64,000 nt of DNA, taken from positions 372,001 to 436,000 of the forward strand of contig JBFWVA010000002.1 of assembly GCA_050246995.1 (NCBI GenBank), written 5' to 3'. A program made the translations under genes and the position numbers. The DNA is from SHVO01 sp050246995 (GTDB lineage Bacteria; Pseudomonadota; Alphaproteobacteria; Rhodospirillales; Rhodospirillaceae). Shown here one piece after another: positions 8,619 to 18,322 of the stretch. How positions within the stretch are numbered: the stretch's first letter is position 1; every line of letters starts with the position of its first letter. The notes under the pieces were generated by a model, which was not told the DNA's origin, made no database searches, and saw only the letters and a list, made by a program, of their open reading frames with translations.

Positions 8619-9863
8619 ATGACCGACACCTCTGCCCGGCGCGCCGTCTTCGCAGCAACGCTGGGCAACACGCTGGAGTGGTTCGATCTGATCGTCTACG
8701 CGGTGTTCGCCGCGGCCATCGGCCGCGCCTTCTTCCCGTCGACGGATCCCACGGTCTCATTGCTGGTCTCGTTCGGCACCTTCGGCGTGGCGTTCTTGAT
8801 GCGCCCCTTGGGCGGCATCGTGCTCGGCAGCTATGCCGACCGGAAAGGCCGCAAAGCCGCTCTGCTTATCACCACCACCTTGATGATGAGCGGGACAGCC
8901 CTCATCGCCCTTACGCCGGCGTATTCCGAGATCGGCGTGCTCGCCCCAGCCCTCGTGATCACCGCACGCCTGATGCAGGGTTTCTCGGCTGGCGGAGAGT
9001 TCGGCGCTTCGACAACGTTCCTTGCCGAGCACGCCGCCGATCAAAAAACCTTCGCCACAAGTTGGCAATTCGCGAGCCAGGGCGCAGCGATGATCCTTGG
9101 CGCCTTGTTCGGCCTGCTGCTTCCGCTGGTCATGACGCCGGAAAGCCTCGACGCCTGGGGGTGGCGTCTCGCCTTTGCCTTTGGGCTGCTGATCGGCCCC
9201 GTGACGCTCTATATCCGCGCGCGTGTCGAAGAGACGGACGCCTTCCTTTCTGAAAAGCCGCCCACACGCCCTTTAGGCGACGCCGTCAGCACGCAGGCGC
9301 CCGCGATGCTTCTGGCCGCCGGCACCATCATCGTCGCTACCGTGTCAATCTACATGTTCCTCTACATGCCGGCCTACGCACCGAGCCAACTCGGCCTCAA
9401 GGCGAGCGACGGCGCGGCAGCGTCTCTTGTGGCCGCCGTCGCGATGCTGACCGTCGGACCCCTGGCGGGGTTCCATGCCGACCGCATCGGACGTCTGCGC
9501 CTCGCGATGATCAGCGCGGCCGCGACGATTTTTCTTCCTATTCCCTTATACGCTTGGCTGATCACGAATGCTTCAGGGCCCGCGCTTATCGCAGTGCAGG
9601 GCGTACTCGCGGTGGTGATCTCGGTTTATCTCGGCGTCCTGCCGGCGATCCTGGCCGATCTGTTCCCAGTGCGCACACGCACGACCGCGATGTCGCTTAG
9701 CTACAATGTCGCCGTCATGATTTTCGGCGGATTCGCGCCGTTCATCATCACATGGCTGATCGCTGAAACAGGGTGGCGCGCCGCGCCCAGTTATTATGTG
9801 AGCGCGACAGCAGCGGTCGGCGTCGTGGCATTGATGGCGGCGAAGCGGCGGGGTCTGCGTTAA
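8619..9863 (+). CDS. MFS transporter, metabolite:H+ symporter (MHS/ProP-like) type
   Basis: 414 residues, about 12 transmembrane segments. The N-terminus has GNTLEWFDLIVYA and the loop 2-3 motif GSYADRKGRKAALL, both diagnostic of the MHS subfamily (KgtP, ProP, ShiA). Helix 4-5 region has ARLMQGFSAGGEFGAS, also conserved. It should symport an organic acid or osmolyte with protons; substrate unknown. The second half has the mirror motif GFHADRIGRLRL. It starts 12 bp after the kinase gene, suggesting cotranscription. Its last 4 bp overlap the end of the convergent HNH gene. Confidence 0.88.
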   Translation: MTDTSARRAVFAATLGNTLEWFDLIVYAVFAAAIGRAFFPSTDPTVSLLVSFGTFGVAFLMRPLGGIVLGSYADRKGRKAALLITTTLMMSGTALIALTPAYSEIGVLAPALVITARLMQGFSAGGEFGASTTFLAEHAADQKTFATSWQFASQGAAMILGALFGLLLPLVMTPESLDAWGWRLAFAFGLLIGPVTLYIRARVEETDAFLSEKPPTRPLGDAVSTQAPAMLLAAGTIIVATVSIYMFLYMPAYAPSQLGLKASDGAAASLVAAVAMLTVGPLAGFHADRIGRLRLAMISAAATIFLPIPLYAWLITNASGPALIAVQGVLAVVISVYLGVLPAILADLFPVRTRTTAMSLSYNVAVMIFGGFAPFIITWLIAETGWRAAPSYYVSATAAVGVVALMAAKRRGLR

Positions 9864-10429
9864 GCGGGATCCAGCTCGGTATCCCAGTAGAGATAGTCAC
9901 GCCAGCTTTCGTGCAGATAGTTGGGCGGAAAACTGCGCCCAATCTCCTGCAGCTCGTGCGAGTTTGGCCGGTATGGCTTGTACGACGGGAACATGCCGGC
10001 CTCTTGAGGTAGTCTGTTGCCCTTGATGAGGTTACAGCCGGAACAGGCCGTCACAACATTCTGCCAAGTGGTGCGGCCGCCCTTCGAGCGCGGGATGATG
10101 TGATCGAAGGTGAGATCGTTGGTCGGGTGCGGCGTCGCGCAATACTGACATTTGAAATGATCGCGCAGGAACACGTTGAACCGCGTGAACGCAGGTGAAC
10201 GTTCCATCGGCGCGTATTTTTTGAGCGAAATGACGCTGGGCAGCTTCATTTCCCAGGTCGGCGAGCGGACCAAGCGGTCGTATTCCTGCACGACCTGGAC
10301 ACGGCCCAAGAAGACCGCCTTGATGGTCTCCTGCCACGACCACAGCGACAGGGGAAAGTAACTGAGAGGCCGGAAGTCGGCGTTCAGAACCAACGCTGGA
10401 CAGGTTTCAAGCGACACGCAAAGCACCAC
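9860..10429 (-). CDS. HNH endonuclease
   Basis: 189 residues from a GTG start at 10427-10429. The HNH fold is complete: C94-x2-C97 and C129-x2-C132 zinc knuckles, DH at 109-110 (TFDHIIPRSKGG), N124 and the K-G-N-R tail. The N-terminal 90 residues (PALVLNADFRPLSYFPLSLW) are typical of a widespread stand-alone chromosomal HNH family, not of restriction or homing enzymes. Its biological role is not established. It overlaps the convergent MFS gene by 4 bp. No methyltransferase or other restriction partner is nearby. Confidence 0.9.
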   Translation of the reverse strand: MVLCVSLETCPALVLNADFRPLSYFPLSLWSWQETIKAVFLGRVQVVQEYDRLVRSPTWEMKLPSVISLKKYAPMERSPAFTRFNVFLRDHFKCQYCATPHPTNDLTFDHIIPRSKGGRTTWQNVVTACSGCNLIKGNRLPQEAGMFPSYKPYRPNSHELQEIGRSFPPNYLHESWRDYLYWDTELDPA

Positions 10430-10545
10430 TGATATCCCAAACCCTAGCGCTCGGATTGTAGCAGGGCGCGGGGTAAATACAAAATATGGTATGAGGGCGA
10501 GAAAGGGCTGTTCCGCCCGTGCTTTAGACGCGACGCAAAAATTTC

Positions 10546-11388
10546 ATGACTGCCGAAACGACCCGCTTCGCCCCGAGCCCCACCGGGCTTTTACACGTCG
10601 GCCACGCCTTCGCGGCGCGGTTCGCCATGGAAAAGGCGGCCACGGGCGGGCGTTTCCTGCTCCGAATCGAGGACATCGACCGGACACGGTGCCGGCCCGA
10701 ATTCGAGACCGCGATCTTCGAGGACCTGGCTTGGCTGGGCCTTACCTGGGAAACACCGGTGCGCCGGCAATCGGAGCATTTCGAGACATATAGCGGCGCG
10801 CTCGCGGACCTGGAGCGGCGGGGCCTGATCTATCCCTGCTTCTGTACGCGCGCGGAGATCCAGCGCGAAATCGCGGGCGCCGCCAGCGCGCCGCATATGG
10901 GGCCCGAAGGCCCGGTTTATCCCGGGACGTGTCGACATCTTTCAAGCGCCGAACAGCAACGCCGGAAGAATGAAGGCACTCCCTATGCGCTGCGCCTGCG
11001 CGTGCACGAAGCGGCGAAGGGCGCGGGTGCGCTGACATGGCATGACGAGATGCGCGGCACCCAGAAAGCCGCACCGGAGATTTTTGGCGACGTCGTACTC
11101 GGCCGCAAGGATACGCCCGCGAGTTACCACCTCGCTTGCACATTGGACGATGCGGCACAGGGAATCACGCTCGTCACACGCGGCGAAGACCTATTCGCCG
11201 CCACGCACGTGCACCGACTGCTGCAGGCGTTGCTCGCGCTGCCCGTACCCGCCTACGCCCACCATCGCTTGGTGAAGGACCGCGAAGGTAAGAAGTTCTC
11301 GAAACGCGACAATGCCGTTACCATCCGGTCGATCCGGGAAAACGGCGCGTCCGTGAACCATCTATGGGCTTCAGCTGGAACATTTTAG
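10546..11388 (+). CDS. gluQ: Glutamyl-Q tRNA(Asp) synthetase
   Basis: 280 residues, a truncated GluRS paralogue lacking the anticodon-binding domain. GluQRS attaches glutamate to queuosine-34 of tRNA(Asp). Visible: FAPSPTGLLHVGH with the HIGH-like HVGH (17-20), zinc ligands C98, C100, Y125 and C129, and the KMSKS-like KKFSKRDNA (249-257). About the usual length. The start ATG at 10546 lacks a strong ribosome site. Queuosine biosynthesis genes are not in this window. Confidence 0.94.
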   Translation: MTAETTRFAPSPTGLLHVGHAFAARFAMEKAATGGRFLLRIEDIDRTRCRPEFETAIFEDLAWLGLTWETPVRRQSEHFETYSGALADLERRGLIYPCFCTRAEIQREIAGAASAPHMGPEGPVYPGTCRHLSSAEQQRRKNEGTPYALRLRVHEAAKGAGALTWHDEMRGTQKAAPEIFGDVVLGRKDTPASYHLACTLDDAAQGITLVTRGEDLFAATHVHRLLQALLALPVPAYAHHRLVKDREGKKFSKRDNAVTIRSIRENGASVNHLWASAGTF

Positions 11389-11424
11389 CCTCCACCGCCT
11401 TCAGATTTGAGCTCGCTTCCGATC

Positions 11425-13197
11425 ATGATGTCCGAACAGACACTTTCCTTCGCTATCCTTGCAGGCACCATGATCCTGTTCGTGGTCGGGCGCCTGCGAT
11501 ACGACGTCGTCGCGCTTCTTTCGCTGCTCGCCGCGGTCGCCACCGGGGTCGTTTCCTTCAAGAACGCCTTTACCGGCTTTTCGGACGACATCGTGATCAT
11601 CGTGGCCAGCGCGCTGGTCGTGAGCGCGGGCGTGGCCCGCTCGGGGCTGCCGGAATATGTGTTGCAGCGCGTAGCGCCACATATCACCTCGCCGCATGCG
11701 GTCATTATGTTCGCTGTGACCGCGGTGGCGTTGCTGTCGGCGGTCGTGAAGAATATTGGGGCGCTCGCCCTGATGATCCCTATCGCGCTGCGCATGAGCG
11801 CGCGCGTGGGCCTGTCCCCAGCGCAGCTTTTGATGCCGATGTCGTTCGCGGCCTTGATCGGCGGACTCATGACCTTAATTGGCACGTCGCCGAACATCAT
11901 CGTATCGCGCTTCCGCGCCGAAACGACCGGGACGCCTTTCGCGTTGTTCGATTTCACTCCCGTCGGCGCCGCCATCGCGGTTCTGGGCGCGCTTTATCTA
12001 TTCGTCGCATTCCGCCTTCTCCCCGAAAGCCGCAAGCCCGCGGCGACGCTCGATGAAGTCCTCGACATCCAGGACTATTCGACCGAGGCCTTCCTGCCCG
12101 ACGGCTCGCCGATCATGGGCGAACCACTCACCAAGCTTATGGGGGACCTCGGCGCGGACGTGACGATTACCGCGATTCTCCGCAAGGACATCCCGCTCGC
12201 GCCGCTGCCCGATGTAAGTATCCAACCGGGAGATGTTTTCATCCTGGTGGGTAAACCCGCCGCATTGCAGCCCGCCATCAAGCGCGCTGGCCTTGTCGTC
12301 GAAGGCCACCATCGCGACATGCCCCAGAGCAGTGGTGACGAGGAGTTGCGCAGCATCGAGGCGATCATCGGCCCCTCCTCGCCTCTTGTCGGCCAGTCCG
12401 CGGGACGCATTCGCCTTCATGCGCGCTACAACATCAACCTTCTCGCCGTTTCGCGGAGCGACCGGAGCTTCACGCAGCGCCTGCGCAATATTATCCTGCA
12501 CGAAGGCGACGTCCTGGTGCTGCAGGGCGATCCCACGGAATTGCCAGACCGCTTGCGGGATTTGGGCTGCCTGCCGCTCGCCGAACGGCCCGTGCCGCTG
12601 GGATCGGTTACGAACACGCTCGTTCCCCTTGCGATCCTGTTCATCGCGATGGCCGGGGCAACAACCGGCGCGGTTCCGGTCGCGGTCGCGTTTTTCGCAG
12701 GCGCCGTCGCCATGGTGTTGTTCAAGGCCCTGACACCGCGTGAAGCCTATGCCGCCATCGATTGGCCGATCCTGGTGATGCTGGGCGCGCTGATTCCATT
12801 GAGCGAGGCCATCCAGAGCAATGGCGGCGCCGATCAAATCGCCGAATGGCTTGCGGCGGCGGCCAAAGGCCTCCCGCCCTACAGTATGATCGCCTTGATG
12901 ATGGTGGCTGCCATGGCCGCGACCCCGTTCCTGAACAACGCGGCAACCGTGTTGGTGCTTGCGCCCATCGCCGTCAGTTTCGCGCAAGATCTGGGCTACA
13001 ATCCGGACGCCTTCCTGATGGCGGTGTCCATCGGCGCGGCCTGCGATTTTCTCACGCCCACGGGCCACCAGTGCAACACGATGGTTTTCCAGGCGGGGGG
13101 GTATAAATTCGGCGACTATGCACGGCTCGGCGCGCCGCTCACGTTGATTGTGCTATTGGCAGGCGTGCCGCTCATCATGTTCTTCTGGCCGATGTAA
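11425..13197 (+). CDS. SLC13-type anion/dicarboxylate permease with RCK-C (TrkA_C) domains
   Basis: 590 residues from ATG 11425 (an ATG follows directly; a TTG at 11407 is less likely). Two blocks of membrane helices flank two cytosolic TrkA_C-type modules (about 205-290 and 300-385). Signature helix breaks: LIGTSPNIIVSRF in the first half and TPFLNNAATVLVLAPIAV with FLTPTGHQCNTMV in the second, which form the substrate and Na+ site in SLC13/DASS carriers. The substrate is unclear: related proteins carry sulfate, phosphate or dicarboxylates. It ends 4 bp from the convergent phosphatase gene. Confidence 0.88.
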   Translation: MMSEQTLSFAILAGTMILFVVGRLRYDVVALLSLLAAVATGVVSFKNAFTGFSDDIVIIVASALVVSAGVARSGLPEYVLQRVAPHITSPHAVIMFAVTAVALLSAVVKNIGALALMIPIALRMSARVGLSPAQLLMPMSFAALIGGLMTLIGTSPNIIVSRFRAETTGTPFALFDFTPVGAAIAVLGALYLFVAFRLLPESRKPAATLDEVLDIQDYSTEAFLPDGSPIMGEPLTKLMGDLGADVTITAILRKDIPLAPLPDVSIQPGDVFILVGKPAALQPAIKRAGLVVEGHHRDMPQSSGDEELRSIEAIIGPSSPLVGQSAGRIRLHARYNINLLAVSRSDRSFTQRLRNIILHEGDVLVLQGDPTELPDRLRDLGCLPLAERPVPLGSVTNTLVPLAILFIAMAGATTGAVPVAVAFFAGAVAMVLFKALTPREAYAAIDWPILVMLGALIPLSEAIQSNGGADQIAEWLAAAAKGLPPYSMIALMMVAAMAATPFLNNAATVLVLAPIAVSFAQDLGYNPDAFLMAVSIGAACDFLTPTGHQCNTMVFQAGGYKFGDYARLGAPLTLIVLLAGVPLIMFFWPM

Positions 13198-13201
13198 CGT
13201 T

Positions 13202-14866
13202 TTACCGCGTCTCGCATCCGAACAGACACCGACCGTCGATCTCGCCTGCGGGAATCTTGAGACCGATCATGGCTGCCAAGGTCGGAAGGATGTCGACGGT
13301 CTCCACCGCGAGCGGCTGCTCGAAGCGGGTCATGCCCTTGCGCCAGAAGATGATCGGCACACGGCGGTCGTAGTCCCAGGCGGTCCCATGCATCGTTGTG
13401 TAGGGCTTGGCCGATTGCAGCGCGGGCATCACACGCGGCTTCAGGATGATCACGAAATCGCCCGAGCGCTGCGGATCATAAGAGGCCTTCGCGCGCTCAA
13501 GCAGCGTCCATTCATCGGGCGGCGTCTTTGGCGCCGGCGCCGCCATGATCTCGGCGCGCGTGAAGACAGCCTGCACGTGCGGGTGATCCTTGTAGATCGC
13601 AACAGCGCGCTTCAAGACGCTTGCGCGCTGCGCTTCGGTGAGCTTGGGATCGATCCAGAAATCGCCGAGGCCCAGGGCGTCGCCCCACAGCACCGGGCCG
13701 GCAATTTTCAATTCCTCAGCCAGTTTCTTCCCGACAGTAGCCGCCGCGAGGCTTCCGTCGATTCGCGCGCCTTCAGGAATGCCCCGTTCCTTGTTGCGCT
13801 CGGGGATATCGTGACCGCCGTGATCGGCCGTGAGCACGACGGCGTAGTCGACGCCGGTGGCGTCAAGTCCATCGAAGAACCGGCCCAAGGCCTGATCGAT
13901 GGTGAGAAGGTGAATGCACATCTCGGCACCGGCGGTGCCGTAGAAGTGGCCCACATAGTCCGTGGCCGACATCCCAACGGCGAGCACGTCCGTCGCCTTA
14001 CCTTCGCCCAGCTTCATCTCCCTTGCGAGGGCGAGCGCGGTCTCAAGCACCGTCACGTCGGCATCGGGGCTCGCGGGATAGGACGCCGTATCGCCAGCGG
14101 GACGCGCGAAACGACCGCGTCCGACGGTGAGGTTCGGCGAAATCACGACATCCTTGTCGTAAGCCTTGCAAACCTCTGGCAAGTCCGCAGCGGGACGCGC
14201 GGCCGCGAGCCTGTCCTTCACCGCTTTATTCGCGGCGGCGATGGCGGGCGGCATCTGACGTCCCGTGTAGCTTTGGAAAGCATCGGTGCGCCACCACCAA
14301 GTCTCGTCCGCCTTGTGGCCGGCCATGGTCACGGCGGCGCGGTCCTTTCCCGCCACCGCGGCAACGCGGGTCTCCGGCGTCACGGCTTTCAGCCGATCCC
14401 CGAGAGTCGGCACCTTCATGTGTACCAGCGAGATCGTGGTCTTCGAGGACGTCGATCCTTCGACGGTCTCATCCTCCACGCAGTAAATCATCTTGTCCTC
14501 GCGCTTGGCGCGCGGGTTCGTCCAGGTATTGGCGATGATCCCAGTGCGCGCGGGCCGTGAGCCGGTGAGAATTGTCGAATGGCCGGGACATGTCTCGGTC
14601 ATGGCGTGGCCCTGATAGCCCGAGGGGAAGACCACGCCATTCAAAAGGCGCGCGAAACCGCCGGTAAAGCGGCCCCGATATTCGGCGAAGAGGTCGGCAG
14701 AGAACTGGTCGACCGAAACCGCGACAATGAGCTTCGGCGGCGCCTCAGCCGCAGGTGGGTTTTGCGGCCTTTCGGCCGTAGATAGGTTTTGCGGCCCTTC
14801 GGCCGCGACGGTTTTACCGGCCGCCAGCGTTAAAGCACAAAAAGCGGCCAAAAAAGCCTTACGCAT
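13202..14866 (-). CDS. Secreted alkaline phosphatase family protein (PafA-like)
   Basis: 554 residues from ATG 14866, chosen because it directly begins a signal peptide (MRKAFLAAFCALTLAAG, Ala-rich cleavage region). A Pro/Ala-rich repeat (NPPAAEAPP-like) precedes the catalytic domain. Metal and nucleophile motifs of the alkaline phosphatase superfamily are visible: VSVDQFSADLF (Asp ligand), MTETCPGHSTILTG (the Thr nucleophile region), YVGHFYG and TADHGGHD (Asp/His ligands). PafA-type enzymes are periplasmic zinc phosphomonoesterases not requiring high calcium; a phosphodiesterase or nucleotide pyrophosphatase activity is possible. It is divergent from the autotransporter gene, with which it shares a 190-bp intergenic region. 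Confidence 0.85.
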   Translation of the reverse strand: MRKAFLAAFCALTLAAGKTVAAEGPQNLSTAERPQNPPAAEAPPKLIVAVSVDQFSADLFAEYRGRFTGGFARLLNGVVFPSGYQGHAMTETCPGHSTILTGSRPARTGIIANTWTNPRAKREDKMIYCVEDETVEGSTSSKTTISLVHMKVPTLGDRLKAVTPETRVAAVAGKDRAAVTMAGHKADETWWWRTDAFQSYTGRQMPPAIAAANKAVKDRLAAARPAADLPEVCKAYDKDVVISPNLTVGRGRFARPAGDTASYPASPDADVTVLETALALAREMKLGEGKATDVLAVGMSATDYVGHFYGTAGAEMCIHLLTIDQALGRFFDGLDATGVDYAVVLTADHGGHDIPERNKERGIPEGARIDGSLAAATVGKKLAEELKIAGPVLWGDALGLGDFWIDPKLTEAQRASVLKRAVAIYKDHPHVQAVFTRAEIMAAPAPKTPPDEWTLLERAKASYDPQRSGDFVIILKPRVMPALQSAKPYTTMHGTAWDYDRRVPIIFWRKGMTRFEQPLAVETVDILPTLAAMIGLKIPAGEIDGRCLFGCETR

Positions 14867-15020
14867 CAAAATACCCCTCGCGGTCCCACGTTCAAATCTG
14901 GGCCATTGTAGCTCGGGAAAAATGACAGTTTCGATCTCGTGTGGCACATATCCGCCTGATTCGGGGGCCGGGCCCCTTCCGGTGTGTGCCGGAGGTCCCT
15001 GCCTTAGTCATGCCACAATC

Positions 15021-15037
15021 ATGGGTATTTTACCCAT
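15021..15037 (+). repeat. Perfect 7-bp inverted repeat in the autotransporter leader
   Basis: ATGGGTA-TTT-TACCCAT ends 7 nt before the ribosome-binding site of the autotransporter. It could form a small hairpin or serve as an operator. Function not shown. Confidence 0.5.
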
Positions 15038-15044
15038 GGAGAGC

Positions 15045-15052
15045 AAAGGGGG
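15045..15052 (+). promoter_or_regulatory. Ribosome-binding site deciding a TTG start
   Basis: AAAGGGGG lies 5 nt before TTG 15058-15060. The codon begins a textbook signal peptide, whereas upstream ATG/GTG starts would add about 39 residues before it. Confidence 0.7.
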
Positions 15053-15057
15053 CTGTT

Positions 15058-18000
15058 TTGTCCGTTAAGAAGCGTTTCGGTCTGGGTATCTCGTACGTCT
15101 CGTTGGCCGTGGCTGGTTCGCTCGCCTCCACCGCCGTCCAGGCCGGCGATGCAGTGATCTCAACGGCACGAACCACCCCCGCGGCGACGTCCAGGGCCGA
15201 CGGCTCGGCCCCCGGGAACCTCACCCTTGCCCCCGAAGGCAGTATCAAGGTTGGCTCTGGACCCGCCGTTACGATCGACAGCAACAACAGCTTCACCAAT
15301 AACGGCACCGTCGAAGTCACCGCCGAGAACCGCGCGCTGGGCGTACTGGTCAATACGACCGGCGGCATCACAGGCAACCTCGTCGACAACGGCACCATCA
15401 CCCTTCCCGGCCCGGCGCAATCGAGCGCCTTGTGGCCGGAATATGTGATGGGCACGGGCATCGAAGTCAGCGGCACGGGCGCCTTCAACGGCTCGATCAC
15501 GCGCGGCGCGAACAGCACCCTCGCGGTCGGCGGCAACGGTTCGACCGGCATCGCGATTCTGTCGACCATGAACGGCTCGCTGCTCAACGACGGCGCCATC
15601 AAGCTCACCCGCCAGGACACCTACGGCATCAAGGCGACCGGCGCGATCTCGGGCAATATCAGTAACGGCGGACGCATCGACGTCACGGGCCAGGACGCCA
15701 TCGGCATTTACACCGGCGGCGGCGTGGGCGGTTCGCTCATCCACCGCGGCTCCATCAACACCGGCGCTGTCGCAACGACGGAAGGTTCGACCGCCGTCCC
15801 CGCCGTGCGCGGCGGACGCGCGATCTGGGTCGCGGGTAACGTCAACGGCATCTATCTCGAAGGCAACGGCGTCAGAAAAGAACTGGAGCCGACGACGCAG
15901 CTCGCCGACGGTACGCCGGGCGATTCGGAAATCAGCGTCCGGGGCGCGGGCGAAGGCCTCTTCGTCGGTCAGGGTGGACCTTCGGGCAACCAGAACATCG
16001 CAGTCGGCCGTCTCGCGGGTAACGCGACGGGGGCCAGCATCATCGCGCGGGGCAATATCGCCGTAGAAACCGCGACGAAAGCGACGGCGCCCGTACGCGC
16101 CGTGAACATTACCGGCACGCAAGTCGGCAGCACGATCTACCGCACCACACTCGACGGCGGCTTCCGCAATGAAGGCGACATCACCTCGAACAGCCGCGAC
16201 TTTACCGGCCAAGGCATCCGAATCGGTGACTACGCCACGGTGCCGACGCTGTTCAACAGCGGCCTGATCTTGGGGCGCGGCGTGGACTCGGGTGAAAACG
16301 CGGACACCGGGAACTCGGGTTCGGGCGGCGGCGATGCGTACGGCATCATCATCGAGGCGAACGGCAGCCTGCCGGAGATCATCAATACCGGCAAGATCCA
16401 GGGCGACTCGCGCGGCGTCGTGTTCAGCGGCTACGGCATCATCGACTATTCGGGCACGCTCACGTCTCTGCAGAACGACGGCCAGATCATCGCCTCGCGC
16501 AAAGGCACCGGCGCGGCCGTTGCGCTGGACGTCAGCCGCAACACGACGGGCGTCACAGTGCGCAACAGCGGCTCGTTCGCGGGCAACATGCTGTTCGGCA
16601 CGGGCGCCGACACCCTGAGCAGCACGGGCGGCGTCCTGCTCGGCAACGTCAGCATGGGCGCGGGTAACGACAATGTTTCGCTGGCGAACACCACGCTCAC
16701 GGGCAACCTCGACCTCGGCGACGGCGCGCATAACGTCACATTAACCAACACCACGCTCGAAGGCGGGATGCTGCTCGGCACCGGCACGGCAAATTTACAG
16801 GTAAGCGGTAGCACGCTCACCATCCCGACGACCTCGGGTGTGTCCTTTACCAACGGCGGGATCACGGGCGGTTCGACCATCAACTTCAATATCGACGCCT
16901 TGAACGAGACGGTCGGCAGCCTCAAGGCCGCGGGCAATCTTATCGTGGACAGCGGCACGACCTTGAAGACCACGATCACGGGCGCCGTTGTCGACCAGTT
17001 CACGGTCAACCTGATCGAAGCCCAGTCGCTGACGCTGGGCGCCGACCTTGCCGGCCTGCAGCCGGGCTCGACGGTCATGTACAAGCGCGAGATTCGCCTG
17101 GCGGACGCGAACCCGAACATCCTGCAATACCGGATCACCCGGAGAACGGCGACGGAGCTTGGGCTCGCCCCCCTCCTCGGGTCCATCTACGACAGCTCGG
17201 TCGCCGGACTGGGGCAGGACACGGAATTCGCGGGCGTCATGGCGGCCTACACCGAACGGTCAAAGTTCGAGGCCGCGCTGGCCGAGATGGTGCCAGACAC
17301 CAGCGACGCCGCGCGCCGCGTGGCGCTCACCTCGCGCCGCCTATCGCAAGGCGCGATCCAGCGCCGCATGGGTGGATTCCTAACGAATAAAGCCGACCCG
17401 CTGGGCCGTTTCCGTTCGGGCTTCTGGCTGCAGAACGTGACGAGCTTTGGTTCAGGCGACGCGCAAGGCGCGACGCCGGGGTATGACGTGTTCTCGCTGG
17501 GCTTCACCGCCGGTGTCGACGCGATCATGGGCGACGAATCCATCGTCGGCATGAGCATCAGCCAGACTTTCGGAAACGCGCAAGAGAAGAACCGCGGCAC
17601 TGAAGCTGTGAAACTATCCACCACCAGCCTCGACTTCTACGGCCGCAGCAACTTCGACTTCGCGTACGTGCAGGGCACGCTCGGCTACAGCTTCAATAGC
17701 TATAGCGACGGCCGCACGGTGGCCTTCGACACGATCGAACGCCAGACCAACGGCAAATCGCCGGGTTACCAGTGGAGCGGCGTTGTCGATGTGGGTACCG
17801 CCACGAACGTCGGCAACACGGTGCTGACGGCTTATCTGCGCGGCGCGTACCACAACATCTTCCGCCACTCCTATGAAGAAAACGGCGGCGGGCCGGCCAT
17901 CGACTTGCGCTACGACAGTCGCACGTTCACCTCGATCCGCGGCGGCGCGGGCGCCTCCGCCGAACACCGCGTGCAGTTCAACACGGCCAATACCCTGGCG

Positions 18001-18264
18001 CTAGTCGCGCGTGTCGACTACGCGCATGAGTTCAACCGCGACCCGACAACGGTGCGCGCGCTTTTCGTAGCAGGCAACATCCTGTCCGGGACCGGAGTGC
18101 CGTTCGTGCTGCAAGGCGCGACGCCGGCCGCCAACATCATGAGCGGCGGCGTGGGCGCGGCATGGGAGCGCCGTCTGTCAATGCTTTCACTCGACTATGA
18201 TGCGGAAAAAGCCGGCGGCTATCTCGGCCACACGATTTCGCTGACCTATCGCCAGCGGTTCTAA
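15058..18264 (+). CDS. Type V autotransporter (beta-helix passenger plus C-terminal barrel)
   Basis: 1068 residues. The TTG at 15058 follows AAAGGGGG and begins SVKKRFGLGISYVSLAVAG with cleavage near TAVQA-GDA. The passenger (about 30-770) is Gly/Asn/Thr-rich with many short 'NxGxIxxxG' strands typical of a beta-helix. At about 510-590 there are three consecutive copies of a GN-LG-G-LT-TTL-G type unit. A linker is followed by a transporter barrel (about 800-1068) with aromatic-rich amphipathic strands and a terminal Phe (LTYRQRF), the usual BAM recognition end. The passenger should be displayed on the surface; an adhesin-like role is inferred. No protease or esterase active site was seen. A strong terminator follows. 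Confidence 0.9.
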   Translation: MSVKKRFGLGISYVSLAVAGSLASTAVQAGDAVISTARTTPAATSRADGSAPGNLTLAPEGSIKVGSGPAVTIDSNNSFTNNGTVEVTAENRALGVLVNTTGGITGNLVDNGTITLPGPAQSSALWPEYVMGTGIEVSGTGAFNGSITRGANSTLAVGGNGSTGIAILSTMNGSLLNDGAIKLTRQDTYGIKATGAISGNISNGGRIDVTGQDAIGIYTGGGVGGSLIHRGSINTGAVATTEGSTAVPAVRGGRAIWVAGNVNGIYLEGNGVRKELEPTTQLADGTPGDSEISVRGAGEGLFVGQGGPSGNQNIAVGRLAGNATGASIIARGNIAVETATKATAPVRAVNITGTQVGSTIYRTTLDGGFRNEGDITSNSRDFTGQGIRIGDYATVPTLFNSGLILGRGVDSGENADTGNSGSGGGDAYGIIIEANGSLPEIINTGKIQGDSRGVVFSGYGIIDYSGTLTSLQNDGQIIASRKGTGAAVALDVSRNTTGVTVRNSGSFAGNMLFGTGADTLSSTGGVLLGNVSMGAGNDNVSLANTTLTGNLDLGDGAHNVTLTNTTLEGGMLLGTGTANLQVSGSTLTIPTTSGVSFTNGGITGGSTINFNIDALNETVGSLKAAGNLIVDSGTTLKTTITGAVVDQFTVNLIEAQSLTLGADLAGLQPGSTVMYKREIRLADANPNILQYRITRRTATELGLAPLLGSIYDSSVAGLGQDTEFAGVMAAYTERSKFEAALAEMVPDTSDAARRVALTSRRLSQGAIQRRMGGFLTNKADPLGRFRSGFWLQNVTSFGSGDAQGATPGYDVFSLGFTAGVDAIMGDESIVGMSISQTFGNAQEKNRGTEAVKLSTTSLDFYGRSNFDFAYVQGTLGYSFNSYSDGRTVAFDTIERQTNGKSPGYQWSGVVDVGTATNVGNTVLTAYLRGAYHNIFRHSYEENGGGPAIDLRYDSRTFTSIRGGAGASAEHRVQFNTANTLALVARVDYAHEFNRDPTTVRALFVAGNILSGTGVPFVLQGATPAANIMSGGVGAAWERRLSMLSLDYDAEKAGGYLGHTISLTYRQRF

Positions 18265-18289
18265 CCACCGTCAACAGCTGCTAACGCAG

Positions 18290-18322
18290 ATCCCTTCCGC
18301 CTCCGGGCGGGAGGGATTTTTT
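18290..18322 (+). terminator. Rho-independent terminator after the autotransporter
   Basis: A 12-bp stem (ATCCCTTCCGCC / GGCGGGAGGGAT, one G-T wobble) with TCCG loop is followed by six T residues. The T run overlaps the stop codon of the convergent DUF5666 gene. Confidence 0.92.

Noticed and set aside
15160..16731. Long antisense open frame within the autotransporter
   Set aside because: High GC and Gly/Asn repeat coding produce long open frames on the other strand; the sense frame has signal peptide, repeats and barrel.
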